Shown here: piece after piece, positions 1 to 12,000 of the stretch | Position numbering within the stretch: position 1 is the first letter of the stretch | Layout: each line of letters starts with the position of its first letter | Assembly (NCBI RefSeq): GCF_014529535.1 | Contig: NW_023503493.1 | Coordinates: forward strand, 4,992,001 to 5,056,000 | Direction of reading: 5' to 3' | DNA: 64,000 nucleotides | Origin: Bradysia coprophila | Lineage: Eukaryota > Arthropoda > Insecta > Diptera > Sciaridae | The notes under the pieces: model-generated | The model's database searches: none | Told to the model about the DNA's origin: nothing | What the model saw: only the letters and a program-made list of their open reading frames with translations | Program-made: the position numbers and the translations under genes

Positions 1-230
1 GAACTGATTCATAAATTTACCATGCAAAAATGCAAAAACTTTCTAATTCAAAAGGATGTATGGCAAAATGTTTCGAATATAATTTCATTGATGATAGATA
101 AGCCGTAAAATCCCCTACTTTCTCATTTATTCAACGGACAACGGATAAAGCAAACAAACAAATTTTTTCTTTGTCAATTGATTGACACAGGGTGCATACG
201 TGCGAAACATTCATTCGAAACTGGTAATGT

Positions 231-456
231 CACGTGTTACGAATCGTGATATTTTAACATTTTGCTGGTTATTTTTCGACGACCGAATGAAATGTTCATA
301 ACAAAAATTTATCGCTATACTTACCCGATTCGTCCGACCTCAGTTCAATTCGAGTCTTGAAACGGTGTTGATGGTGAACGAAATTTGCCAGTCGGTGTTT
401 TTTTTCACAATATTTTGTGCATCACTCTGTTTTACTTTGTTCGATTGTCGTGAAAG
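231..456 (+). promoter_or_regulatory. possible period promoter and 5' noncoding exon
   Basis: A perfect E-box CACGTG lies at 231-236. About 106 bases downstream is an initiator-like TCAGTT (A at 342). Starting 28 bases after that A, TGATG matches four of five positions of the downstream promoter element. A good splice donor (AAAG|GTAATG) follows at 457, so 342-456 could be a 5' noncoding exon, spliced to an acceptor near 5990 just before the period start codon. CACGTG is the CLOCK/CYCLE binding site that drives period in flies. The link to this gene is inference, since the interval is 5.5 kb and no transcript evidence is available. Confidence 0.3.
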
Positions 457-536
457 GTAATGTTGTTTTCAATTCAAAGTTTAATCACAATGGAAGTTAG
501 TGTGACATATGAGCTATCCTAGTTGAATCTCAGTAA

Positions 537-762
537 TACAGTCAGAGACAGTGAAATGTTAGCATGAATTTGCTTCGTCTGTTTTTCAGCTGATCACACA
601 TACAATGAAAACTAATTATTCAGTTGAAGCTGCTACATGCATGCGTGTTGTAGTAGTAAAACCGTATAAAGACGTACAAACAGTTTTAATTATTTGTGTG
701 GATTAGGTTAAAAAAAATTGGTAAAGCAAATTCATGCTGAAATTTCACTGGCTTTAGCTGTA
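537..762. mobile_element. TA-flanked MITE, family A copy 1
   Basis: Imperfect terminal inverted repeats begin CAGTCAGAGACAGTGAAAT on the left and CAGCTAAAGCCAGTGAAAT on the right (reverse strand), followed on both arms by a shared GCATGAATTTGC block. A TA dinucleotide borders each end (537-538 and 761-762). There is no coding sequence. The same family occurs at 42182-42403. TA flanks and CAGT ends are typical of Tc1/mariner-type non-autonomous elements; that class assignment is inference. Confidence 0.7.
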
Positions 763-1292
763 ATACTTAAAAAAAGGAACTTGATCTGTCGTTTTGGAAG
801 GTAGTTGGAACAACTGATATAAATTAAAATTTTAACTTATCAGAAACGTCTAGTCATAGGTTATCAACCGCTATGAAAAAAAGGGCGCGATATGACCTTT
901 GACTATGTAATAATGAAAAATGTTAAAACAAATGAAGTAAAAGATTTTCTATTGAACACCAGCCGATACACAGCCAAAGAAGCAACAGATTCACACCGTA
1001 AGTGTGCCTAAATTTTGAATTTCAAGTGAACGAGTCGATGAAAAAGTGAACCGAAAAATACATTTCAACGCTTCCTTGTATGAAAATGACGCTACGTTAG
1101 AAAGACCTCTGCACTTTCCATTTTTAATTTCGACCGCACTTACGGCGTGAATTGTCATTTCTTCAATTCTACGATGCTGATACAGTTTTAGGCGGTGCAA
1201 TTTTCAATTTTCCGTGTAATTTTTTGGGAAAATCCCTATATTGACGCCATTTTGTTTCACATGAAAAAAGTGGTTCCACGAAATGTTGCCAT

Positions 1293-1651
1293 TTAATCCA
1301 AAGTATATAAACACTGCAGACCCTCAACGGATCAGAGAAATTACGGATCCAAACTTTTAGGTGAATTCATTTTCGTATGTTGTCTAACTTCAAAGTATAA
1401 CACTGAAGGTAATGCAAATCCACAGTTACACACGGATCCAAATTTTCAGGTGAATATTAGCTCTGTCATGTTGCACACGTATTGAATTTGTTGTATTTAG
1501 TGGTGAATTGGATGGATTTAGGGCCGTCATGTTGAACAAGTCTAAGTTAGACAACATACGAAAAATGAATTCACCTGAAAGTTTGGATCCGCAATTTCTC
1601 TGATCCGCTGAGGGTCTGCATTACCTTCAGTGTTTATATACTTTGATTTAA
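1293..1651. mobile_element. MITE with TTAA flanks
   Basis: Long inverted arms of about 95 bases. The left arm runs from AAAGTATATAAACACTG through a GGATCAGAGAAATT block to GTATGTTGTCTAACTT; the right arm is its reverse complement with a few changes. TTAA occurs at both outer edges (1293-1296 and 1648-1651), a possible target duplication of piggyBac type, although the termini are not CCC-type. The non-palindromic middle carries a further GGATCC-containing repeat of the arm. Confidence 0.65.
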
Positions 1652-2093
1652 TCAGCCTTTCAAGGAAGAAAATAAATATCGAAGAAAGTTGTCACGTTCT
1701 GTAAATATTTGACATTTTTTTTATAAACCGCTTTTCCGGCCGGAAAATCGATTTACAATTTTCTTAAAGCTTAAAGCGAGCGGATTGAATTTTCTAGTCT
1801 TACATAGACAACGCACTCCAATAACAGGCACAAGAACAGATTTTTTTAACGGTCATTTGGCCTCGTCATTTGGAACGTCCGTAACGCAGTGGCCTATACC
1901 AACATAAAAACATAGCTAACGCCGACCCGTACGAAACACCTATTCGTATCAAAAGCCTTTAATGTGAAACTCTTCATTTCTCTTACTTCATTTTCTTCTC
2001 TGCTGAAAAACTATTCTCCCTTTAAAATCACTTACATTATCCACTCTTTGCCTTGTTATCATATACAACTAAATTGCCGGAGGCAATATAGAC

Positions 2094-3137
2094 AGCCCCG
2101 TACGAAGACAAATTTCATAAATTCCTATTTAAACAGCTATATACCGCTATATTTACCTATATTTCACTATAAATAAACATTTCACAGATAAATATATGCT
2201 ATTATATAGCTCTATATGCCTGTATATAGCTCAATATAGCTGTGTATAGGTATATATAGATGTCCGTATATGGAATCCCTGAAACCCCACACACATAACA
2301 AATTATTTCCATGTTAACAGAAACTCTCTAAGCATCATTTTTCCCAAGATATTTCTATTTTACTAAAATCCAATATGGCCGCCGGCAGCCATTTTGTTAG
2401 GAGACCGGAAATAGTACCGACGCTTTACATTCGTTAATACCTTTCAAACAAAAAAAAATTCATGAAATTCGGTCAAAATTTACTCGAGATATTGTCAAAA
2501 TACACCACGTTCACTGTACTTCCGAGTAGCCAGATAAGAGCTCACTCCAAGAGACCTAGCTCACGCTCCGGAGAACATAATTTCATAAAAAAAAAATTTC
2601 CCTGATTGGTACGGTCAATACCTATCTAATAAAGCTCAAACAGACGAAATATGTTCAAATGTGGCCGACCTACAAGCAAAAACTGTTCCACACCAAGGGG
2701 TCTAACTCACGAGTCGGTCATCCGATTTCCATAAACTTTTTTTTGTCGATCTGTATTGTAAATACCTTTTATTTGACGTATCACTTACAAGTTTAACGTT
2801 TAAATGTCCGGAGATATCTTCGAAAAACCGTAAAGCACTTATTGGGCCACAGCTCGGGAGGGGTCGATCCAAAATCACTCATCTTCGAACTTAGCCTGTC
2901 TTTTGACATTACCAAACGGGAAAAAAAAAGAATTTTCAAAATCGGATGCGTTTTACTCAAGTTATCGTGCAGACAGACAGACGGACAGACGGACAGACGG
3001 ACAGACGGACATTTTTTTTTCGAGGATTTGGCATCTCTAGACAACCACAATAGGTTTCCCCTTACTCAGGGAGTCCAATTCGACGTGTTACAAACGTATG
3101 CGTAAACCTATAAGACCCCAGTACTTCGTACGGGTCT
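2094..3137 (-). mobile_element. 1.0-kb repeat element, CCCCGTACGAAG ends, copy 1
   Basis: Starts AGCCCCGTACGAAG and ends with the inverted GTACTTCGTACGGGTCT. It is the reverse-oriented relative of the element at 33234-34330: both carry a tetranucleotide array about 110-130 bases from one end and the sequence TTTGTAACACGTCGAATTGG (or a close variant) next to it. It contains Drosophila-like AT-rich text but no long open frame. It is probably a non-autonomous DNA transposon. The interior of the two copies is more diverged than the ends. Confidence 0.6.
2971..3010. repeat. (GACAGACG)n microsatellite
   Basis: Short array of GACA/GACG tetranucleotides inside the repeat element. The equivalent position in the copy at 33.2 kb holds a longer CCGT array, so the microsatellite is a built-in part of the element. 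Confidence 0.8.
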
Positions 3138-3384
3138 AAAAATGAATTTTCTATGAGCATTTTGGACTACTGCGTCGTTGTGGCCCTTTATTTCTCGTGC
3201 CTGTTCTTGGAGCGCGTTGCCATAGATCATCTTCAAAGCCGTTTGAAACGCCATCCACATCAAGAAGTGTCATTCACGTTAAAAAAAATCTCATACAAAT
3301 GAATGGATGAACGAAACATTTGACGAAACTTAAGCGAGTGTCTGAAAGTACCGTATCTAAACGGTGAACTATACGTTTGGGCCT

Positions 3385-3640
3385 AAATGATCAAAATCGG
3401 TTGCGTTCTACTCAAGTTATATTGGCAGTTGCAGACAGATGGATTTTCATCTCTAGTTCATTTTGCATCTCTGAGAAACCATAAAAGCTACATTCTTAAT
3501 CAAGAATTCGAACCCAGAGAACGTAAAAGGAGGACGTAACACGATCCGCGCAAATTGACCTGTTTATGTTCTTTGTCAAATCCGACGTGTTACAAACGTA
3601 ACAGTAAAGTCATAAGACTTTTGTTATTCGTACGAGTCTA
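3385..3640. mobile_element. degraded copy of the CCCCGTACGAAG element end
   Basis: Repeats the end region of the 2.1-kb element: ATCGGTTGCGTTCTACTCAAG, a shortened CAGACAGATGG remnant of the tetranucleotide array, GACGTGTTACAAACGTA, and a terminal ATTCGTACGAGTCTAAAA. It lies directly next to the better copy, so it may be an older insertion or a partial tandem duplication. Confidence 0.5.
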
Positions 3641-4548
3641 AAACGTTAGCATCCGTTCCGATTACCTGTACTAATAAGAGACCATTTCCATGACCTACAT
3701 TTCTATTTTATTATTTCGTTCTGTGAATGTCCAACTGCTGTTGGAAATTTTAGCAGCTAAACTTAGCACGTTATTATTTTCTTAAGTTTAAATTTAACTT
3801 TTATTCATTAAAAGCACAAAACAATTTTGTTTAGCGAAACACAAAAGGAAACGTTTTCCGTTCCTACCGTACAGTAATTTAAAAACTTTTGTCATCCAGC
3901 TGTATGCACAAATTAAACAAAGCTATGCTTTCCATACAACAACGTGACGACCAGCATAGCGAAATCTTTACAATGCTTTCCATATTCGGACTGTAATTCA
4001 AAAATTGACTCTCGAGAAAGTTATATAACATTTTATTTCAATAAATGTACAGAGACATTGTTACTCCAGCAATAATAACTGCCATTTCCGATCTAAATTT
4101 AAATTTCGTAGAAATGAATACATAAATAACCGAACCATTCAAATGCAGCAGTAAACAATTCCACGATTTAACAATGGGATTAATTTCGATTGTGAATTTA
4201 ATGTTTAAGACGCAAAAATATGGTGCGCAGATACAGAGAATATAGGAAATGGAAAATGGATTGGACTCAATTTTCTTTGAACAATAGGTCGTATAGCTTT
4301 CTACACATAGTAAAGTTAGTCACCCTCTTTTTTTGCAAGAATGTGAACATAGCATTTCTACTAGCATTACCATAGAAAATGCTAGAAGGCTGATAAAATT
4401 AATGTGGGTGCCTCGCTCGTTACGACAGGACTCAAGCATACTTGGTGTAAGTTAAACCATACAACTGTACAATTGCAAATGTATAAACATTTAGACGTTT
4501 TTTGACGTGTGAAACACACCTTTCCCATCGAGGGGTGGGTGAATACAA

Positions 4549-5240
4549 GGCTGTATACTTTGGGGAGGTCATGCATATCACCATTTTATTAGATACGCGG
4601 GAACACACCTTTTCCATACAAACAAATTCACCAAAATTGAATTTGTATGGCGTGGTGAATTTTTTGTATGAAACGTGGTGTGTAACCCAAGGCTGTATAC
4701 TTTGGGGAGGTCACGCAGATGCAGATACGCGGGTTACACACCACGTTTCATACAAAAAATTCACCACGCCATACAAATTCAATTTTGGTGAATTTGTTTG
4801 TATGGAAAAGGTGTGTTCCCGCGTATCTAATAAAATGGCGATCTGCGTGACCTCCCCAAAGTATACAGCCTTGGTGTAACCCGCGTATCTGCAACTGCGT
4901 GACCTCCCCAAAGTATACAGCCTTGGTGTAACCCGCGTATCTGCAACTGCGTGACCTCCCCAAAGTATACAGCCTTGGTGTAACCCGCGTATCTGCAACT
5001 GCGTGACCTCCCCAAAGTATACAGCCTTGGTGTAACCCGCGTATCTGCAACTGCGTGACCTCCCCAAAGTATACAGCCTTGGTGTAACCCGCGTATCTGC
5101 AACTGCGTGACCTCCCCAAAGTATACAGCCTTGGTGTAACCCGCGTATCTGCAACTGCGTGACCTCCCCAAAGTATACAGCCTTGGTGTAACCCGCGTAT
5201 CTGCAACTGCGTGACCTCCCCAAAGTATATAGCCTTGGGA
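4549..5240. repeat. 142-bp inverted repeat joined to a 52-bp tandem array
   Basis: Left arm 4549-4688 and right arm 4731-4873 are near-perfect reverse complements, with a 43-base spacer. The right arm runs straight into seven full 52-bp direct units, each starting GTATACAGCC at 4861, 4913, 4965, 5017, 5069, 5121 and 5173, with an eighth begun at 5225. The unit is nearly identical from copy to copy, so the array is young. The array unit is also the outermost part of the right arm, and one inverted unit sits in the loop. Frames that read through the array give repetitive peptides that are by-products of the repeat, not genes. Confidence 0.9.
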
Positions 5241-5700
5241 GAATATTTCAAGGATTTCCTTAGAATTTTACGTATTTTCCTTTCAAGTTTTGAGGATTTT
5301 GAGGATAAGTAACATTTTCATAGATTTTCTCAAATTATACAGAAAAAAAAAAAAATTTAACAAAAAGGGAAAACTGGAAAAATGTTACTTTAAAATAACC
5401 CTCGGTTTTCAAAATGTTCAAAGGATTTTCACAACCCAGGTGAGAAAATAGTAATTTTCTTCCCTTCGCTGAAACTTTGTAAGCCTTTGTTGAGAAGAAA
5501 GTTGCATTCACCTCCTATCCGGAAAAAGTTGAAAATTGGAATTGCAATTTCCAATTTTTCTTTCCCTCGTTAAACAAATAACTACTTCGAACGAAGTTTT
5601 TGGTTGACGGAGGATCTTCCAGTTTATATACCACTCGTTTGCAGACTTGTTTTTTCTGGAAGTTTTTTGTCGACGATATTCAATGATAGCACTAAGGCTT

Positions 5701-5837
5701 GATTTCCACTTACCAAAAAAGTACTCAGTGTGAGAGACAAAATTGAATTTTTTCAATTTTTGCTTTGTTTACTTGACAGCTCATTTATCACGGCGTCACG
5801 GCTGTCTCACTGAGTACTTTTTCATTGAGTGGAAACC
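5701..5837. repeat. hairpin MITE
   Basis: Arms GATTTCCACTTACCAAAAAA..GTACTCAGTG and the reverse complement of GTACTTTTTCATTGAGTGGA surround a short AT-rich centre. It lies just upstream of the period start codon, in what would be the 5' leader intron. Confidence 0.6.
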
Positions 5838-6022
5838 GTACGTAAGACATATCCCTCAACATGTAGCTCTAATTGTGTAGTTGTACGGAAGCGTATCCAT
5901 ATTTGATTGACAGGTGTGCATAACATCTTGACGGTCTCTTCCTAGAATTTCTGGAAACGGTGAATCTGATTTCGTTTTTCCTTAAAATTACAGAATTCTT
6001 AAGGCACACACCTCTTTGAAAA

Positions 6023-9000
6023 ATGGAGGGTGAATCAACAAAAAATACAAAAATTTCGGACTCAGCTTACTCAAACAGTTGCAGTAACAGTCAATCACAG
6101 CTCAGCGGAAGCTCGAAATCACGTCATTATGGGAGTAACAGCAGCGGCAGTAGTGGTTATGGAGGCAAAACGACGCAAGCAAACAAGTAAAGAAGAATAA
6201 TTTTTAACATAAAACGCAGATCATAATGTTCAAATGACGAATAATGCAATTAGCGATGCTGACCAACATTCCGGTCTACATGCGTTAACCAAAGGACGAA
6301 AAAAGAAACGATCCAAACGACAAACTACGCATCAAACTACGCTATCCGAACCACTAACTGAAAATGCCAGCGATAATGCGGTCACATCAATCGGTGATAC
6401 AAAAGGTGAATCAGAAGTTATTGTAACCTACGACAGTAATTCAGGTCATTCAACAATCAATATGATTTTAATTACGAAACAATTTTTATAATTAATCGAA
6501 CCATATTCTCTCGATATTCTATACTTTTAGAAAATCACCTAATGAAACGTGACCATTCTGGCGATGGTCTATGTAATACATACGATAGCTTTCCCAATTG
6601 TTTGCCGGTACCTTCACCATTGGCCGCAGGTATGACTTTCATTTTGAAATTGTTAACGAACGTTACATTTATACCTCGCGTTTTTAAAGATCACGCAGCA
6701 TCATTGGGACCAAGCGTTGGAAGTTTGGAATCCATACAATCGAATCGGGAGAAGGAAAAACCGGAGAAACATACGGCTTCAGTGAATGTAAGTTTTGTTA
6801 TTGGTCACCAATCTATACAGTCTGCATAAGACTATTTTGTTCGGCATCCGAATCTGATTTTATGTAGCGAAATGTTTGTTAAGACTAACGAAGTAATAGA
6901 TTTTGTGAAAAAGAATTTGTCTAAATGAACATCTTCAGTCCTTAAGAGACAAAAGAATTTAGGTATTCGGCTTTCATCCGCGGAGTCTATTGAAAATATT
7001 AAAAAACCAACAAGGCTTGATACAGTTACTTTTAACCAAATTTGTATAGAAATTTGTTTCATCTGCTTAGTTACCAGCTGGTATAATCGTACAAACACAC
7101 TGATTATAATATATTATGTCGGCTAGTAACTGCGTTACTGTAACTTGGCTAACAATAACTGTACCTCAACAGACCTACATTATTGCACTAGTGCGAAAAA
7201 GTCGATCTTCTCGATTATTATCAAAGTAACCGACCCACACAACGTTGATATTTCGATACCAGACTAAAAATAATGTCTGATTACGACACTTGGTAGATGA
7301 ATAACTAATGGAAAATTCCGATAAAATTAGAATTGCGAGGATATTTTCCGTTGTTTTTATTTTTATAAAAATTTCATTGTGATAATGAGCGAGAATTTAA
7401 TCCTTTTCCATATTAAAAATTCAGCTGACTCAATTAAAAAATAATAATTTTATTTGATGCAGAAGGTCGTAGATAATTGACATTGATTGAATAATTGAAT
7501 TGCAAACGATGAACTCTGGTTAAGACCTTGCATGTTATACACTAGTCTGAAAACTAGTTTGTGTAATGCAAACTCAAATTTTCCACTAAAATTCAGATTG
7601 TTAAAATACTTCCACTCAATAGGAGAATGATGTTTAGAAACTAAGAAGAAATGTAATAGAGTTTTCCCATATTTCAGTACATTCTGTCATAGAATTACTG
7701 CTGTCACTGCGCTTATATTCATGTGAACCAACTTCATATGGTGACATTGGTTCTGTAATGACAAATGTGAAGTTGGTTCACATGACAATAAGCCGCACAG
7801 AACGAAGTACTATGAAAAAAATGTGGCGCCTCTACATGCCAACCCACTTGCCCATACCAAAAATTCCATTTTTTTCCCAAATTTCCATCGACTTGAACCA
7901 GTTTCCATTACATAAGACATTCGACCACTGTTTCGATCTGAGAGAAAATTCAAATATGTCGTCTTTCGACGTTTTGCATTAATATGCAGTTCAAAAATAC
8001 CAGTTCTCATCAGGTCATTGCGGCAGTGGTACTCTAAGAACACTACACCGATTTGCACACGAACAAGTCTAGCGAATCATAGTCGAAATGAAATAGAAGA
8101 ATTAATCCAAGTCGCATATGTGTGGCTTAGGATGGTTGGAAAAAAGTTTCATTTTTTTACATTCGCAAACGTTTGCTTACATATCTTACCTTTCTGAAAC
8201 AGCTAGTCATCTGTTATCGATAATGATGGCAACGACTGGCACTGGCTACTTTTAATATATTTCATAACAAATGAAGTAAAAGATTCTGAATCAAGTATCA
8301 GAAAATATTTTAAACAAAAGAGGTAAAAGATTTGTTAAAACGTTCGAAGTTTCTAAAAGGTCGAACTCAACATTCCAAATTTTTTTGTTTTAGTGGGGAA
8401 AGCACTTATAAACTCACATAGCACATTTTCATCGAGTCATATACAGTTTGTTCATTTCATTTTTACACAGTTTCTAAAGATTGTCGATATGTCAGAGTTT
8501 TTAATGTACCCAGTCAATTAAGCTCTTCCCAAATTGCGCAATATTTGAATTCGCGATAGAAATTTTAAATTTTGCGCCAAAAATTCATAATTTGGGAAGA
8601 ACTTAATTGACTGGGTACATTTAAAACTCTGACATATCTAAAACTGTGTAAAAATGACATGAACAAACTGTAATAAAATTTGATCTCCTTTACCCAATTA
8701 CAGATGGTAATTAGATCACTAAAACAATTCACACCGCAAGTGCACCTTACATTCCAAAACATGCCCCATATGCAACGCACTTCAAGCAAAGGTGCTTCGA
8801 GTGACAGCTGCCAAATAGAGTATTATTTTGTATGGAAAATGTTCCAGATTTTTTTACAGCGTCAAAATTTGCTTGAGACACTGTCCCGTTCCGGAATTCT
8901 ATTTAGAGTACTACTCATGCTTGAAGTGCGTTGCCCATATGACATTTATTAAACTACGTCAGCTTTATTCTGTCCAACTGTCAGTTGAAAATATTTAAAT

Positions 9001-12000
9001 TTTTGGCGCAATTATGGAGTGATTTCAATTATTTGATCAAAGTACGAAAAGTACAAATTACGAAAACCGAAATAGCTCGAAATCAAACTTTTCTTACGTA
9101 GTAAATGAGATAAAGTTTCATGCAGGTTGCTCTACGTACAGTCCTACAGATTTCGAACTATATTTCAAAACGAAATCTCGGATATCTGTGACTAATGCGT
9201 ATCTTTCTGCGATGGGTGCGAACGACCATCAGTAGTTATAGATTACGACGCAATATATAATTATCGCGTGGGTTCTTTTACTTGCCTTTCGTGTATCTGC
9301 AACCGACCATATCTAGGCAACTAACCCTTTAAAATGAACAGAAAGAGCAACCGAAATCAATAATATTAGAACCATCAGCACCGAAACGTGACGGAAATTT
9401 TCGCCATATTTTGTGTGGAGTGTTATAAACCATTCGTTATCGTGGGGGCGTTTGATACTCATACAAAGTTATCTCGCCTATTTCGCATTTAAATATTAAA
9501 ACAAAGTTTTCAATCGTTTCAAATTAAAATCTATTTTCAGAATGGATTCTGTTGCATAATATCGATGCATGATGGAGTCATTTTGTACACGACAAATACG
9601 ATAACCGATGCGTTAGGCTTCCCACGCGATATGTGGTTGGGCCGCTCGTTCATCGACTTTGTGCATCCGAAAGACCGAGCTACATTTGCCAGCCAAATTA
9701 CGTCCGGTGTGGCGGTTCCATTTTCGGAATCGAAGAACGCGTACAGCAAAGACACCAGAAATTCATTGTTTGTTCTGTTGCGAAAATATCGAGGACTGAA
9801 GTCGTCCGGATTTTTTGTCAAGCAGAAATCTCTATCATATGTCCCCTTCAAGTTGGTATTGAGCTTTCGCGAGGCACCTGGTGATCCACGCTCCGATACG
9901 TCGAACGCATTGACACCGAAAGGAACGAGTGTACTGTTGGTAATGAGCGCTCAGCCTGTCGTTGGAGTGTATAAAAGTAAGATGCCGGAAGCTTCTTGTC
10001 GTTGTCGAACGAACAAATTTCTAATCACGTTGTACGCCCTTTTCAGCTCCCGACGAAATACTGAATCATAGAAGTCCGAAATTCTCGACACGACATACAT
10101 CCACTGGTATACTAACAGCACTCGACGGTGATTCCGTACCAGCTTTCGGTTATTTGCCGCAAGACGTAATCGGAAGATCGATAATGGATTTCTATCATCC
10201 AGCCGATCTGCCACTGCTAAAAACGGTTTATGGAGCTGTTATGCGCAAGGGTGAAACGGGAGCCGCTTTCCGTAGTCAGCCGTACAGATTTCTTATACGA
10301 AATGGTTGCTATGTAACATTGGAAACGGAGTGGACAAGCTTCGTCAATCCGTGGTCCCGGAAATTGGAATTTGTGGTTGGACATCACCGCGTACTTAAGG
10401 GACCTGAATGTGTTGACATATTTGTGGAGCATTTAACCAGATTTTCGGAAGACACGATTGCCAAGAGCAAAGTGCTGAAGGAAGAGATCTTACAGATTAT
10501 GACGGAAACAGTGTCTCGTCCGCTGGATGCTGTTAAAGAACAAATATCGAAGAGATGCATTGCACTGGCATCATTTATGGAAAATTTGATGGATGAGGTT
10601 AACCGATCCGATCTGCAACTAGATCTACCGCAAGAATTGGAAGCAACTCCATCGGAGCGAGACTCAGTGATGATGATGGGAGAGATCAGCCCTCATCATG
10701 ATTACTATGACAGCAAAAGCTCGTCAGAAACGCCACCCAGTTACAATCAGTTGAATTACAATGAAAATTTGCAGAGGTTTTTCAACAGTCGACCGACTAC
10801 CACTGGCTCAGACAATGAAATGAAAATGGAGCCGAATGTCAATGAGGTTGGCGAACCGATGACCGAACTAAGTCCGCTACAACGAAGTGGCGATGGAAGT
10901 GGAGACAGTTGTTCGGGCGGGAACGGCAGTTCGGGAAGTAACAATCAGATGGAAGTAATAACAAACAGCAGCAATACGGAGACGGGACTATCATCGGACA
11001 GTTTCAACCCACCCACACTGACGGAAGCTTTACTGATACGTCACAACGATGACATGGAAAAATCAATGATCAAAAAGCACAAAGATGCGAGAAATGTCAA
11101 TCGGAAGCGCAGCGGTTCGGCGGCCTGGGATAGCGATACAAATAAACACTCGAAACATCAGCGATTACCCGACTTGCATCGATCGAAGATGGTGAAACCG
11201 CTTTTCGCCAAAGAAGTTCGACCGGATGACGAACCTCAAATGAAACAATCAACCAATCAGAATCACGAATTGTGGAGGTCATTCAACTTGCAATTGCCTG
11301 CGGTTAATACGACGAATCAGGCGCCAATAAATACTCTGGCACAAACCAGGGAAATTTATCCGGCCGTCTATTTCATGCCGACGCAAGTAAGTAGAGGTTC
11401 CGGAGAAAATTCAACGCTTGGCATCGCACCCTACTATATGACTGGACTCATGTACGCCAACCATTCCGTATACAATCAGCCAGTTTTCTGTCCTCCAGCA
11501 TACCAAAAGCCTCAATTACAGCCGTTTACCTCATCCTCTGTTGGATTACCCGAAGAGTTAGTGATCAATACGACTGCCTCGAACACGGTGAGTCAAATCC
11601 GGAATTGTTTGTCAATTCGAGCACCGATTTCATTTTCATATTTCTCTGTAGATGAAAACGAGTACCAACGCATCCGGTTCGGATTCGGAGGGATCCAGCT
11701 TCTCCAGCTTCTGTTCGTCATTCGTCAAAACGACTATATCGGACAACAGTTCATTGGAGAGTAAAAAAAATTTGGAGGTAAGACGAATGCAACGAGCCCA
11801 GTGACAGCTTTCGTGCAGGGTTTTATCACGATCACTGTCAAATCTGTGGTGAAAACTAACGACCGAACGATTTATGCGTTTTAGGACCTGGTCACAGACG
11901 ATTCTACGAACGAACAACGCCGAATGATGTTTGCTAAACGACCGACCCAGATGCTAGCGATGACTTACTCGAACGAAGTGAAATTTTTATACCAAGTGGA

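Noticed and set aside
4861-5228. CRISPR-like regular array
   Set aside because: The 52-bp units are contiguous direct repeats without unique spacers, in a eukaryotic genome.
4711-5251. Three overlapping 114-170 residue frames with repeated GCILWGGH-type peptides
   Set aside because: They are the three translations of the 52-bp tandem array; the unit length is not a multiple of three, so all frames repeat. Not a protein-coding repeat gene.
11588-11764. Continuation of the period open frame past 11587
   Set aside because: It reads into a 64-base intron; the correct frame resumes at 11652 and encodes the conserved [10 protein letters not shown] motif.
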